A DNA stretch of 64,000 nucleotides from NCBI GenBank assembly GCA_002503985.1, contig DASW01000008.1, forward strand, positions 62,001 through 126,000, in the 5' to 3' direction. This document shows, piece by piece, positions 17,120-25,362 of this stretch. The DNA is from Thermoplasmata archaeon UBA61. Lineage in GTDB: Archaea > Thermoplasmatota > Thermoplasmata > Lutacidiplasmatales > UBA184. The notes beneath the pieces were generated by a model. The model was not told the origin of the DNA, did no database searches, and worked only from the letters and a program-made list of their open reading frames with translations. The position numbers and the translations under genes were made by a program. The number at the start of each line of letters is the position of its first letter. The first letter of the stretch is position 1.

Positions 17120-17880
17120 CGCCCCGAGCGTCGAAGGGCCCGGACGATCGAATCTACACCGCTGCCGTACTGGAACGCTTTCTTGGGGCGGTCGGCGAGT
17201 TCTCCCGGCAGACCGCGCTCGATGGCCCATTCACGGAAGAACCTCTTCGGGAGGTCCCTCGGGAGCCGAAGGTCGACGGGCACGCGGAGCGCGCACTCCT
17301 CGAACCCGGGTGAGAGGTAGGGGGCGACGATGCCTTTGCCGGCCTTGGCCGCGATCGCCCGTGTCCTCGGCCAGTCGGTCTCGTGGAGCCGGGCGAGGTC
17401 CTCGTGGGAACGCCGCTCCGCTTCCGCTTCGCTGAGGCCGCGGTAGTGCGCGTACCCGAGGAACAGCTCGTCCACGCCCTGACCGCAGACGAGTTGGGGA
17501 GGCGACGCCCGCTCGATCGCGAGGGCGAGGGACAGGAGAACTATCCGGGAGACTGGGGAAACCCCCGCGAGTTCGTCACCGAACTTTAGTTCGGCGGCAC
17601 GGACCTCTTCCTCTCCGACACGAAGGCCCTGCCAGGGCAGACCCAACCGCTCCGCCCCGGCCTGGCCGGCCCGAAGGTCCGAGCTCCCCTCTCGTCCGAT
17701 GGTGCAAAGCACCAGCTGAGGTTCCCCCCTCAGCTCCCAGGCGAGCAAGGCCGAGTCCACTCCCCCGGAGAAGAGAACCCCGAGGGACACGCTGCCGGTC
17801 CGGACCGGGGCGAGAGCCTCCTCCAGCGCCGAGCCCAGCTGCGCACGAAGGCCCGCCACCTCCGCCCTGTCGGGTTCCAT
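17116..17880 (-). CDS. Stand-alone asparagine-synthase-type ATP-pyrophosphatase domain
   Basis: 254 residues. The PP-loop GVLFSGGVDSALLAWEL lies near residue 40, followed by an AsnB-like core: VCGQGVDELFLGY, corresponding to the usual GxGxDElFgGY, and a late RFFREWA/PKKAFQYGSG region. The N-terminal glutamine amidotransferase (Ntn) domain of AsnB is absent. Such proteins adenylate a carboxylate and pass it to an amine; ammonia or another amine must come from elsewhere. Beta-lactam-synthetase-like chemistry cannot be excluded. Substrate unknown. Confidence 0.8.
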   Translation of the reverse strand: MEPDRAEVAGLRAQLGSALEEALAPVRTGSVSLGVLFSGGVDSALLAWELRGEPQLVLCTIGREGSSDLRAGQAGAERLGLPWQGLRVGEEEVRAAELKFGDELAGVSPVSRIVLLSLALAIERASPPQLVCGQGVDELFLGYAHYRGLSEAEAERRSHEDLARLHETDWPRTRAIAAKAGKGIVAPYLSPGFEECALRVPVDLRLPRDLPKRFFREWAIERGLPGELADRPKKAFQYGSGVDSIVRALRRSGR

Positions 17881-17904
17881 CGTCCGAGTGAACGGAACTC
17901 AAGG

Positions 17905-18528
17905 ATGAACCCTTATGCCGTCACGGGGTTCCGCGGGTTGATGGCAGGGAACGGACCGGCGGCCCCCCGACCCCGCCCCGTCCGACGGGCCCTGTTCGTC
18001 GACCGCGACGGGACCCTCAACCCCGACCTCCACTACCTTCGCAAGGCGGAACGGCTCGAGCTGTTCCGAGGGGTCGGCGACGCGCTGTCGCTCGCCCATG
18101 ACCATGGGTTCCTCGTGGTCTGCGTGACCAACCAATCGGGGGTCGAGCGAGGTTTCTACACTCGTGCCGACGTACAGCGGATCCACGAACGGTTGAACGA
18201 GCTCCTCCGCCCGCACCGAGCTCACGTGGACGCCTTCTACTACTGTCCTCACGCCCCCGAGGCGAGATGCGAGTGCCGTAAGCCCGGCACGCTGCTGTTC
18301 CGCCAGGCTCGTGACGAGTGGAACATCGACATGGCCACGAGCGCCATCGTGGGGGACCGGGACCTGGATGTCCAGGCCGGAAGAGACCTCGGCCTGCTCA
18401 CCGCGGTGGTGGCCACGCCCGGCCACGAAGCGGACCCGTCGTACCGACGGCTGCGGGACAGCGGTGCGGTGGACCTGGTTGCCGGATCGTTCTCGAACGC
18501 GGTTCTGAGGATCCTAGCCCGCGGGTGA
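17905..18528 (+). CDS. HAD phosphatase, GmhB/histidinol-phosphatase type
   Basis: 207 residues. The HAD nucleophile motif DRDGT is at residues 33-37, motif II is TNQSGV, and GDRDLDVQAG is motif IV. A zinc loop with C114, H116, C122 and C124 (CPHAPEARCECRKP) is diagnostic of the D,D-heptose-1,7-bisphosphate phosphatase group, which also includes histidinol phosphatases. The ATG at 17905 gives a short extension; an ATG at 17941 is also possible. Its stop overlaps the next start as GTGA, so it is coupled to the DUF92 gene. No heptose genes are nearby, so the true substrate is open. Confidence 0.86.
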   Translation: MNPYAVTGFRGLMAGNGPAAPRPRPVRRALFVDRDGTLNPDLHYLRKAERLELFRGVGDALSLAHDHGFLVVCVTNQSGVERGFYTRADVQRIHERLNELLRPHRAHVDAFYYCPHAPEARCECRKPGTLLFRQARDEWNIDMATSAIVGDRDLDVQAGRDLGLLTAVVATPGHEADPSYRRLRDSGAVDLVAGSFSNAVLRILARG

Positions 18529-19361
18529 CCCCGACATGGGAAGGGCCCCTTCCTCGAAGGGGTTATACCCAATCCCTACTGCGGCCCGCGGGAGACGCCG
18601 CGGTGCTACTCGGGACGTCCGCCATCATTGGGATTGTTGCCACGCTCGCGCTCGCCCTCGGGGCCGTGTTCGGCCGGGCGCTGACGCCCCGCGCGGGCGG
18701 GGTCGCCGCCGTGTTCGGGATCGTGATCGTCCTCTTCGCAGGCTTCCCTTATCTGGCGCTGCTGGCCTTGTTCGTCGCCGCGTCCGCTCTCGCCACCCGA
18801 TACCGGTTCGCGGACAAACAGCGTCAGCACGTCCAGGAAGGACGCGCTGGCGAGCGGGGCGTGTCGAACGTGGTCGCCCACATCCTCGTCCCCACGGCAC
18901 TCGCGGTCGCCGGAGGCGTCTCACCGCCCCTGCTCACGTCGTCCACGACCGCTCTTCTGTTCGCCAGCGCCATCGCGTTCGGCGCCGCCGATACCTTTGC
19001 GAGCGAGTTTGGCGTTCTCGCGGGACACGCCACGAGCATCCTCTCGGGAAAGCCGGTTCCCCCCGGGACCAACGGCGGGGTCTCGCGTACCGGACAGTTC
19101 GCCGCGCTGGCCGCCTCGGTGACCACCGCACTCGTCGCCCTCGGCCTCTTCTGGGCCTTCGGAACGCCGCTCCCCAACGTGATCGTGTTCGTGCTTCTTG
19201 TTACGGCGGTCGGCTTCATCGCGTGCCAGGTCGACTCCGTCCTCGGCGAGCTCCTTGAGAACCGCGGGGCTCTCTCGAAGGGTTCCACGAACTTCCTCGG
19301 GATGCTCAGCGCGGTGGCCGTCGCGGCCGCGGTGCTGACCTTCGCGGGTGCGGGACTGTGA
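18525..19361 (+). CDS. DUF92/TMEM19-family integral membrane protein
   Basis: 278 residues with about six to seven hydrophobic helices. The conserved family segments are present: RGVSNVVAHILVPT, FGAADTFASEFGVLAG, KPVPPGTNGGVS and CQVDSVLGELLENRGALSKGSTNFLGM. Related proteins act as CTP-dependent phytyl-phosphate kinases in plants; archaeal members may handle isoprenoid phosphates, but this is not shown. The GTG at 18525 overlaps the preceding stop (GTGA) and gives the best start. The stop overlaps the queC start in the same way. Confidence 0.82.
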   Translation: MTPTWEGPLPRRGYTQSLLRPAGDAAVLLGTSAIIGIVATLALALGAVFGRALTPRAGGVAAVFGIVIVLFAGFPYLALLALFVAASALATRYRFADKQRQHVQEGRAGERGVSNVVAHILVPTALAVAGGVSPPLLTSSTTALLFASAIAFGAADTFASEFGVLAGHATSILSGKPVPPGTNGGVSRTGQFAALAASVTTALVALGLFWAFGTPLPNVIVFVLLVTAVGFIACQVDSVLGELLENRGALSKGSTNFLGMLSAVAVAAAVLTFAGAGL

Positions 19362-20050
19362 CGCGTCGGACGGAGCGACCGAGCGGGAGCGTCGTGCTCC
19401 TCTCTGGCGGCATGGACTCGGCGACCTGCCTCGCCCTCGCGACCCGACACCACCCGCCGGTCCACGCGCTCACGGTCCTCTATGGGCAACGGCATGCCCG
19501 AGAGGTGCGTTCCGCTCGCGCGCTCGCGCGGCGGTACCGCGTCGCCCGCCACACGGTCGTCCGTCTTCCGCTCGGTCCGCTCTTGGCCTCCGCGCTGACC
19601 GACCCCGCCCGTCCGATCCCGAACCGCGCTCGGCCGACCCGCCGGATCCCGTCGACCTACGTGCCGGCGCGGAACACGATCCTTCTTTCCGTCGCGCTCG
19701 GCTACGCCGAGAGCCATCGCCTCGGAACGATCTACCTCGGCGCCAACGCCATCGACTACTCGGGATACCCGGATTGCCGACCCGAGTACTTCCGCGCCTT
19801 CGAACGCCTCGCGCGACTCGCGACCAAGGCCGGGGTCGAGGGCGGCGCCCGGATCCGGGTCGAGACCCCGCTCCTTCGCCGCTCCAAGGCGGACATCGTC
19901 CGGCTCGGAGAGCGTCTCGGGGTACCTTGGGCCCTGACCTGGAGCTGCTACGCCGGTGGCCGGACGCCGTGTGGAACGTGCGACGCGTGCCGCCTACGGC
20001 GGAAAGGGTTCGCGGAAGCCGGTCGGCTCGACCCGACGGTATCGCCCTAG
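19358..20050 (+). CDS. queC: 7-cyano-7-deazaguanine synthase QueC
   Basis: 230 residues. The PP-loop LLSGGMDSATCLA is at residues 14-26. YVPARNTILLSVALGYAES and GANAIDYSGYPDCRPEY match the substrate region, and a C-terminal zinc site is formed by four cysteines (SCYAGGRTPCGTCDACR). QueC makes preQ0 from carboxy-deazaguanine; in archaea preQ0 becomes archaeosine at tRNA position 15. The GTG start overlaps the DUF92 stop as GTGA. Its end overlaps the convergent mscL by 4 nt. Confidence 0.94.
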   Translation: MTRRTERPSGSVVLLSGGMDSATCLALATRHHPPVHALTVLYGQRHAREVRSARALARRYRVARHTVVRLPLGPLLASALTDPARPIPNRARPTRRIPSTYVPARNTILLSVALGYAESHRLGTIYLGANAIDYSGYPDCRPEYFRAFERLARLATKAGVEGGARIRVETPLLRRSKADIVRLGERLGVPWALTWSCYAGGRTPCGTCDACRLRRKGFAEAGRLDPTVSP

Positions 20051-20481
20051 CTCTTGGTCGCCGGAGCCACCGGTGGGACGCTCGAGGTGCAGAACCCGCA
20101 CCGGGTCGCTTTGATGGGGATCTGGTTACAGCAGGCCGGGCACTCCCGGGTCGTCGGAGCCGCGGCGGCCGCTTTCGCCGCCTTCCGATCCTGGGAAACT
20201 TGGTACGGATAGGCGATGAGGAAGAACACGACCACCATCAGGATCAGGAAGGTGACGAGGGCGCCGAGGAATGCACCGCCCAATAGCGGGCTCCCGTTGA
20301 CGGTGACAATCCCGATGGAGGCGAAGTTGACGTGTCCGGCTGCGCCGATCAGCGGGTCGATGATGTCGGTCACCAAGGCGGTGATCAACGCGACGATGGC
20401 CAAGCCCACCACGAAGGCCACGGCCATCGAAATCAGGCTCCCCGATATCAGGAACTTCTTGAAATCCGCCCAAATGTCCAT
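20047..20481 (-). CDS. mscL: Large-conductance mechanosensitive channel MscL with C-terminal zinc ribbon
   Basis: 144 residues. The N-terminus DFKKFLISGSLISMAVAFVVG is the amphipathic N-helix and pore-lining TM1 of MscL; TM2 spans about residues 68-91. MscL opens under membrane tension to release solutes. The unusual part is the tail: after an Ala/Lys linker (98-110) come C114-x2-C117 and C128-x2-C131, a zinc-ribbon pattern that standard bacterial MscL lacks. Last gene before argS on the minus strand, with its own 129-nt upstream gap. Confidence 0.88.
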   Translation of the reverse strand: MDIWADFKKFLISGSLISMAVAFVVGLAIVALITALVTDIIDPLIGAAGHVNFASIGIVTVNGSPLLGGAFLGALVTFLILMVVVFFLIAYPYQVSQDRKAAKAAAAAPTTRECPACCNQIPIKATRCGFCTSSVPPVAPATKS

Positions 20482-20610
20482 GTGTCCAACCTCGGCGTGA
20501 GAAGAGGAACATCCCTAAAGAACGTATCCAAACTCGAGCTTCCGAGGGGACGGACCCGTTCCCGCGGTCATCGTGCCGAGGAGGCGGCGGGCGAGGGGGT
20601 TCGCCGCGGG

Positions 20611-22410
20611 TCACATCGCTTCGAGAGGCGAAATGCCCAGCAGGTCGAGGGCGTTGCCGAGCGTCTGCCGCATCGCCGCGACCAGGGCGATCCGGCTCGA
20701 GCGCTCCTCGGTCGACCGCAGAACGGGGACGGCGTGGTAGAAGCGGTTGAACTGGTCGGCCAGCTCGTGCGCGTAGCCGGCCACCGCGTGCACGTGCCCG
20801 GTCCGGGCCGCGTAGGCGACCGTCCGTGGGAAGCGGGAGATGATCCGGATGAGCGTCGCCTCGTCCGGATGCGAGAGCCGGGCAGCGTCGAACGGGTACG
20901 GGGGTTGGAGGGCCTCCCCCTTCCGCAGCACCCCGGACGCGCGGGCGAAGGAGTACTGGAGGAACGGACCGCTCCTCCCTTCGAACGAGAGCGCGTCCTC
21001 CCATCGGAAGACCACCGGCTTGTCGGGAGCCGCGCGGACGATATGATAGCGGACCGCTCCGGTCGCCACGGCCTCGGCGATCCGGTCGACGTCGGAGTCG
21101 GCGAGGTCCTCTCGGCGGGCGAGGACCTCCGCCCGGGCCCGGTCGACCGCCTCGGCGAGCAAGTGGTCCAGCCAGACCGCCGACCCTCCGCGGGTCGACA
21201 TCCGGCCTCCCTCGGGGACGGTGATGTCCTGGTAGATCACGAACTCCGGTCGCCGAGACTCTCCGATCTCCTCGAGCAGCGCGTTCAGGCACCGCGCGTG
21301 GAGCTGGTGGTCCTGGCCCAGAACGTCGAGAACGCGGGCGAACCGCGCGAACTTCGCGAGGTGGTAGGCCACGTCCCGCGCGATGTAGAGGCTCGTTCCG
21401 TCGCCGCGCTGGAAGACGAGATGGGTCGATTCCTTCGGGAGCCCGTAGGAGCTCGCGTCGATCGCCCAAGCGCCGTTCGTCTCCTGGATCGCGTGCGGGC
21501 ACGCCCGCAGGCGCTCGAAGACCCGGTTCACCGAGCCGTCCCGCACCAGCTCGGATTCCCAGACGAACTCGTCGAACGTGATCTTGAGCCGGGCCAGGGA
21601 TTCCAGCATCCCCTTGAGGATGGACTCCGCGAGCTTCCGGTGCTCCTGTGGGACCTCGCCGGATTCGATCTGCTGGACGAGTAGGGAGACCTCCTCGCGG
21701 GCGTCCTCGTGCTCCTTCAAGTAGGCGCTGACCGCGGGGTACGGGCGGCCCCAGTGCCGGTCGGGCTTCTCTTCGGGGGCCTCCTCCCCCTCGACGGCCT
21801 TTCGGATCGGCTCGGGCCAGCTCTCCCGGGGTTTCGACCAGATCCACGTGACCATCGCGGCCTGCCGTCCCATGTCGTCGACGTAGTACTGCGTGGTCAC
21901 CGGCGTCCCCGACGCCCGGAGGACTCGGGCCAACGTGTCCCCGATGATCCCGTTGCGGACCCGTCCGATGTGGAACGGGCCGGTCGGGTTCGCGCTGGTG
22001 TGCTCGACGGCCACGGGGGGTCCCGCGGGCTCGCCATGACCGTAGCGGTTGCCCCGGGAGAGGACGAGTTCCAGGGTCGACCGCGTCAGCGACTCGGGGT
22101 CCACCCGAACGTTGACGTAGGCGCCCTTCGCCGACACCGAACGAAGGAGCGGGGACGGAGGGAACGCGGCGGCCAGTGCGGTCGCGAGTTCCAGGGCGGA
22201 GCGCTTCGCGGCGGCGGCGACCCGGTGGCAGGGGAAGGCGACCTCGCCCTCCACCCCCTCGTCCAAGCTCAGCTGAGGGACGATCGCCTCCCTCGTGAAG
22301 GCGACCCCGCAGGTCTGGCCCGCCGCGACCATCCCATCGAGGATGGCCTCGAGGAACGGTGTCCACGGGTCAACGGACGATGACGGGAGGGAACTACCGG
22401 ACAATGACAC
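20611..22410 (-). CDS. argS: Arginyl-tRNA synthetase
   Basis: About 599 residues. The class I signature appears as ANPTGPFHIGRVRNGIIGD (HIGR in place of HIGH), preceded by the ArgRS N-terminal additional domain. The YYVDDMGRQ block, VFQRGDGTSLYIARDVAYHL and VLGQDHQLH follow. The KMSKS-equivalent loop reads GRMSTRGGS, and an anticodon-binding helical domain ends the protein. It charges tRNA-Arg. The start is GTG at 22410 or TTG at 22413; either lies close to the divergent ThiI-like gene. Confidence 0.95.
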   Translation of the reverse strand: MSLSGSSLPSSSVDPWTPFLEAILDGMVAAGQTCGVAFTREAIVPQLSLDEGVEGEVAFPCHRVAAAAKRSALELATALAAAFPPSPLLRSVSAKGAYVNVRVDPESLTRSTLELVLSRGNRYGHGEPAGPPVAVEHTSANPTGPFHIGRVRNGIIGDTLARVLRASGTPVTTQYYVDDMGRQAAMVTWIWSKPRESWPEPIRKAVEGEEAPEEKPDRHWGRPYPAVSAYLKEHEDAREEVSLLVQQIESGEVPQEHRKLAESILKGMLESLARLKITFDEFVWESELVRDGSVNRVFERLRACPHAIQETNGAWAIDASSYGLPKESTHLVFQRGDGTSLYIARDVAYHLAKFARFARVLDVLGQDHQLHARCLNALLEEIGESRRPEFVIYQDITVPEGGRMSTRGGSAVWLDHLLAEAVDRARAEVLARREDLADSDVDRIAEAVATGAVRYHIVRAAPDKPVVFRWEDALSFEGRSGPFLQYSFARASGVLRKGEALQPPYPFDAARLSHPDEATLIRIISRFPRTVAYAARTGHVHAVAGYAHELADQFNRFYHAVPVLRSTEERSSRIALVAAMRQTLGNALDLLGISPLEAM

Positions 22411-22463
22411 CAACCCACCCGCTCGAGAAGCGCTTTAGCGGTCCCCTCGTCTTAACCTTCGCG

Positions 22464-23363
22464 ATGGTCGCGTTGCTCCTGGTCCGCTACGGGGAGCTCG
22501 CGCTCAAGTCCCCTCCCGTGCGCCGCGAGTTCGAAAGCACGCTCCGGCGCAACATCCTGGACCAGTTCGTCCGCGAGGGTCTTCCCGGTCGCATCCGGTC
22601 CGACCGCGGGCACCTCTACGTGGAGACCGACGACGCGGAACGTGGCGCGAACCTGATCCGTCACGTCTTCGGGGTCACCTCCGTGAGCCAGGTGGAGGAC
22701 GTTGCGAGCGACCCGACCGTCATCCGCGCGCGCCTTCTCGAGCTCGCGGGCCCGCGGTTGCGCCCCGGTCTGAGCTTCGCGGTCCGGGCGCGACGAACGG
22801 GCCAGCACCCGTTCACGAGCCAGCAGCTCGCGGGGGACCTCGGTGCCGCGGTGCTCGAACAGTTCCCCGACCGCGGTCTCAAGGTGAATCTCGAACGGCC
22901 CGATGTGGAGCTGTTCGTCGAAGTGCGCGGACCCCGGACGTACCTCTACTTCGACCGGTACGCCGGTCCCGGCGGTCTCCCACTGGGTGTTGCCGGTCGC
23001 CTCGTCGCGCTCGTGGACGGCCCTCGAGGGGCACTGGGGGCGTTCTTCATGATGAAGCGGGGTTGCCGGGTCGCCCTGGTCGTTCTCCCCGAGGGAGAAC
23101 CGTTCGTCCACGATACCCTCACTCGTTTCGACCCAGCCGTTCGAGTCGTGTCGGCCGTCCCCGCGGCCGAGGCCTGGGCGCCGGTGCTGGCGACGCTCGC
23201 AGAGGACACCCATGCGGACGGTGTCGTGCTCCCGATCGTGGTCGAGGAGTACGCCCGATTCTGGTCCCAGTGGGGGAACCGTGTATTATTCTCCCCGACC
23301 GTGGGGTTGAGCGACGAAGAGGTGGCCGAACGTTGGAAGGGCGTAGTAGCTCTCGTCTCGTAA
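22464..23363 (+). CDS. ThiI-related THUMP protein with degenerate PP-loop
   Basis: 299 residues. The ferredoxin-like N-terminus (LVRYGELALKSPPVRREFE) and THUMP domain (about 60-165, with VRARRTGQHPFTSQQ) match ThiI, the tRNA 4-thiouridine synthetase, as does GPGGLPLGVAGRLVAL at 168-183. Where ThiI should show SGGxDSPVAA, this protein reads VDGPRGALGAFFMMKRGC (184-201), so the ATP-pyrophosphatase loop is destroyed although the flanking sequence is kept. No rhodanese domain follows. It is probably an RNA-binding protein that has lost sulfur-transfer activity, or a partner of another enzyme. The ATG at 22464 directly precedes the conserved domain. Confidence 0.8.
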   Translation: MVALLLVRYGELALKSPPVRREFESTLRRNILDQFVREGLPGRIRSDRGHLYVETDDAERGANLIRHVFGVTSVSQVEDVASDPTVIRARLLELAGPRLRPGLSFAVRARRTGQHPFTSQQLAGDLGAAVLEQFPDRGLKVNLERPDVELFVEVRGPRTYLYFDRYAGPGGLPLGVAGRLVALVDGPRGALGAFFMMKRGCRVALVVLPEGEPFVHDTLTRFDPAVRVVSAVPAAEAWAPVLATLAEDTHADGVVLPIVVEEYARFWSQWGNRVLFSPTVGLSDEEVAERWKGVVALVS

Positions 23364-23566
23364 CGCAGCGACAGTTGGAGGTCGAGCCCCCTCGAACCCC
23401 CTCCGACCCCGTTCCCGAGGCCCCGGCCCGTCCCCCACCGCCTCCCCCAAGACCGGCCGCACCGGTCGGACCCTCCAACCTGGGGCTTCTCGAACGCCAG
23501 CAGCGATGGCACCGGGAGCGCGCGAAGTTCGAGGCCTCCCGGCGGACCGAGGAAGGGTCGCGGTAG
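23333..23566 (+). CDS. Possible small Pro-rich protein
   Basis: An open frame of 77 residues if started at the TTG at 23333, overlapping the ThiI-like gene by 31 nt. The middle is proline-rich; the end (NLGLLERQQRWHRERAKFEASRR) looks like a charged helix. No family recognised and the start is weak, so it may be spurious. Confidence 0.28.
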   Translation: MEGRSSSRLVTQRQLEVEPPRTPSDPVPEAPARPPPPPPRPAAPVGPSNLGLLERQQRWHRERAKFEASRRTEEGSR

Positions 23567-23624
23567 CCGCGGCGCGCCCGCCGCGGCGAGCTCGAGGCGC
23601 GGACCGAGCCGGCGGCTGGCTAGG

Positions 23625-23632
23625 TTTAAAAG
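23625..23632 (+). promoter_or_regulatory. TATA box for the LX-pfdA-ftsY operon
   Basis: TTTAAAAG about 40 nt before the LX ATG at 23671; the clearest A/T patch in this GC-rich stretch. Confidence 0.5.
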
Positions 23633-23670
23633 GCCCCCCCGGGTGGCGCCGCCGCACACCGGAGCTTTCG

Positions 23671-23859
23671 ATGCCCGAGTTCAAGGTCCAAGGGTCGTTC
23701 TACGCTCGTCGCGGCTACTGGCAGTCGTTCACGAAGACCCACGACGCTCTCTCCGCCGAGCTCGCACGCGAGTGGACCCTCTCCGAGATCGGAGGCTGCC
23801 ATCACGTGAAGCGTTCCTACATCCGGATTAGCTCGATCGCCGAGGTAGTGGCGGGATGA
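23671..23859 (+). CDS. rpl18a: 50S ribosomal protein L18a/LX (eL20)
   Basis: 62 residues, the normal archaeal LX length. FKVQGSFYARRGYWQSFTK and the C-terminal HHVKRSYIRISSI are family hallmarks. It binds 23S rRNA on the large subunit. In archaea LX typically precedes prefoldin alpha and FtsY, exactly as here. Its TGA overlaps the pfdA ATG as ATGA. Confidence 0.93.
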   Translation: MPEFKVQGSFYARRGYWQSFTKTHDALSAELAREWTLSEIGGCHHVKRSYIRISSIAEVVAG

Positions 23860-24314
23860 GCGCGAGCGCCCCCCAAATGACCGAGCAGCAGGTCCAGGAG
23901 GACCTCCTGCGCCTCGACGCGTACCGCAACCAGCTCACGGCCCTCCTTCAGCAACACGAGATCCTGAGCGCCTCCCGCCAGGACCACATTCGCGCTCGCG
24001 AGAGCCTCGAAGGCGTGGACCGCGCGCCCGCGAGCGCCGAGATGCTGCTTCCCCTCGGGGGCGAGACGTTCGTGCGGGGGTCGGTGGACCGAGACGCGCC
24101 GGTGCTCGTCGGAGTGGGTTCCGGGGTCGTCGCCGAGATGGAGCGGCCGAAGGTCGTCGAGCTCCTCGCGAACCGGACCGTCCGCATCGAACAAGCGCTC
24201 CGGGACATCGAAGGCCAGATGGCCTCTCTCGACGAACGGATCCAGGCGCTCTCTCAACGACTCGACTCGATCGCTCGGGAGAGCGGCGCGCCGACCGATG
24301 TGGGCAGCGATTAA
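23856..24314 (+). CDS. pfdA: Prefoldin subunit alpha
   Basis: 152 residues. Helical coiled coils (about 8-50 and 105-145) flank a four-strand hairpin region (EMLLPLGGETFVRGSV, then VLVGVGSGVVAEM), the prefoldin-alpha layout. Partners with prefoldin beta at 13955-14353. It overlaps LX by 4 nt and ftsY by 17 nt. Confidence 0.94.
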   Translation: MSASAPQMTEQQVQEDLLRLDAYRNQLTALLQQHEILSASRQDHIRARESLEGVDRAPASAEMLLPLGGETFVRGSVDRDAPVLVGVGSGVVAEMERPKVVELLANRTVRIEQALRDIEGQMASLDERIQALSQRLDSIARESGAPTDVGSD

Positions 24315-25362
24315 GGCGCGGCTGAGGCGCTCCGAAGAAGCGTCCCCCGTGCCCCCCGAACCGTCTCTCGAGGCCACCCCTTCAGGGCCCGCGCCGAACG
24401 CGACCCCTTCTCCTTCCACTCCCGCTCCTTCGCCCACCACGGGCACGCCGGGCGCCTCCCCCGCGGGAGGCGACGCGACGATCTTCACCGACGGGTTCCT
24501 CGGACGCCGACTGAAGGAGGGCACGATCGACGACGTGCTGGACGACCTTGAGATCGTCCTCCTCGAGTCGGACGTCGCGGTCCCCGTCATCGAACGGTTG
24601 CGTCGCGACCTCCGCAAGGACCTCGCCGGAAAGAAATTGCGCTTCGGCGTGGACGCGGAGGAGGCGATCCGGACCTGCCTTGAACGGTCCTGCCGCACGA
24701 TCCTGGCGCGACCGCCGATCGACCTCGCGAACGCGGTGCGCCAACGCACGCCGAAACCGTACGTGATCCTGTTCGTGGGCGTGAACGGGACCGGGAAGAC
24801 CACCACCATCGCGAAGCTCGCGGGCTGGCTCCGCGACCAGGGACTCTCCAGCGTGATCGCCGCAAGTGACACGTTCCGAGCCGGCGCGATCGAGCAGCTG
24901 CTCGTGCACGGCGAGCGGATCGGGGTCCGGGTCGTCCGTCAGCAGGAAGGCAGCGACCCCGCCGCGGTCGCGTACGATGCCGTCGAGCATGCCCGAGCGA
25001 AGGGGCTTGATGTGGTGCTCGTGGACACCGCCGGACGCCAGCACACGAACGAGAACCTGATCGAGGAGGCGAAGAAGATCCGCCGGGTCGTCTCGCCATC
25101 GCTCACGCTGTTCGTCGGCGATGCCCTCAGCGGGAACGACGTGATCGAGCAGGCGAAACTGTTCGACGCCGCCGTGGGGATCGACGGCCTGGTCCTCACC
25201 AAGCTCGATGCCGACGCGAAAGGGGGCGCGGCGCTGAGCGCGACCTTCGTGACCAAGAAGCCCATCCTGTTCGTGGGAACGGGCCAGGGGTACGCCGACC
25301 TCGTGCCGTTCGACCCCGACTGGATGATTCGCCGCCTCTTCACGGAAGGAGCGGCCGGGTGA
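24298..25362 (+). CDS. ftsY: Signal recognition particle receptor FtsY
   Basis: 354 residues. A Pro/Ala/Ser-rich linker (15-60) is followed by the four-helix N domain and the GTPase NG core: P-loop GVNGTGKTTT (161-170), AASDTFRAGAIEQL, DTAGRQHTNENLIEE, TKLDADAKGGAAL and GTGQGYADLVPFD. It docks the SRP-ribosome complex at the membrane by forming a twin GTPase with SRP54. The A domain common in bacteria is replaced by the low-complexity linker. Confidence 0.96.
   Translation: MWAAIKARLRRSEEASPVPPEPSLEATPSGPAPNATPSPSTPAPSPTTGTPGASPAGGDATIFTDGFLGRRLKEGTIDDVLDDLEIVLLESDVAVPVIERLRRDLRKDLAGKKLRFGVDAEEAIRTCLERSCRTILARPPIDLANAVRQRTPKPYVILFVGVNGTGKTTTIAKLAGWLRDQGLSSVIAASDTFRAGAIEQLLVHGERIGVRVVRQQEGSDPAAVAYDAVEHARAKGLDVVLVDTAGRQHTNENLIEEAKKIRRVVSPSLTLFVGDALSGNDVIEQAKLFDAAVGIDGLVLTKLDADAKGGAALSATFVTKKPILFVGTGQGYADLVPFDPDWMIRRLFTEGAAG

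Noticed and set aside
20126..22366. 746-codon minus frame
   Set aside because: It overlaps argS and mscL in another frame; composition is Arg/Gly/Pro-rich without domains, whereas argS motifs are clear.
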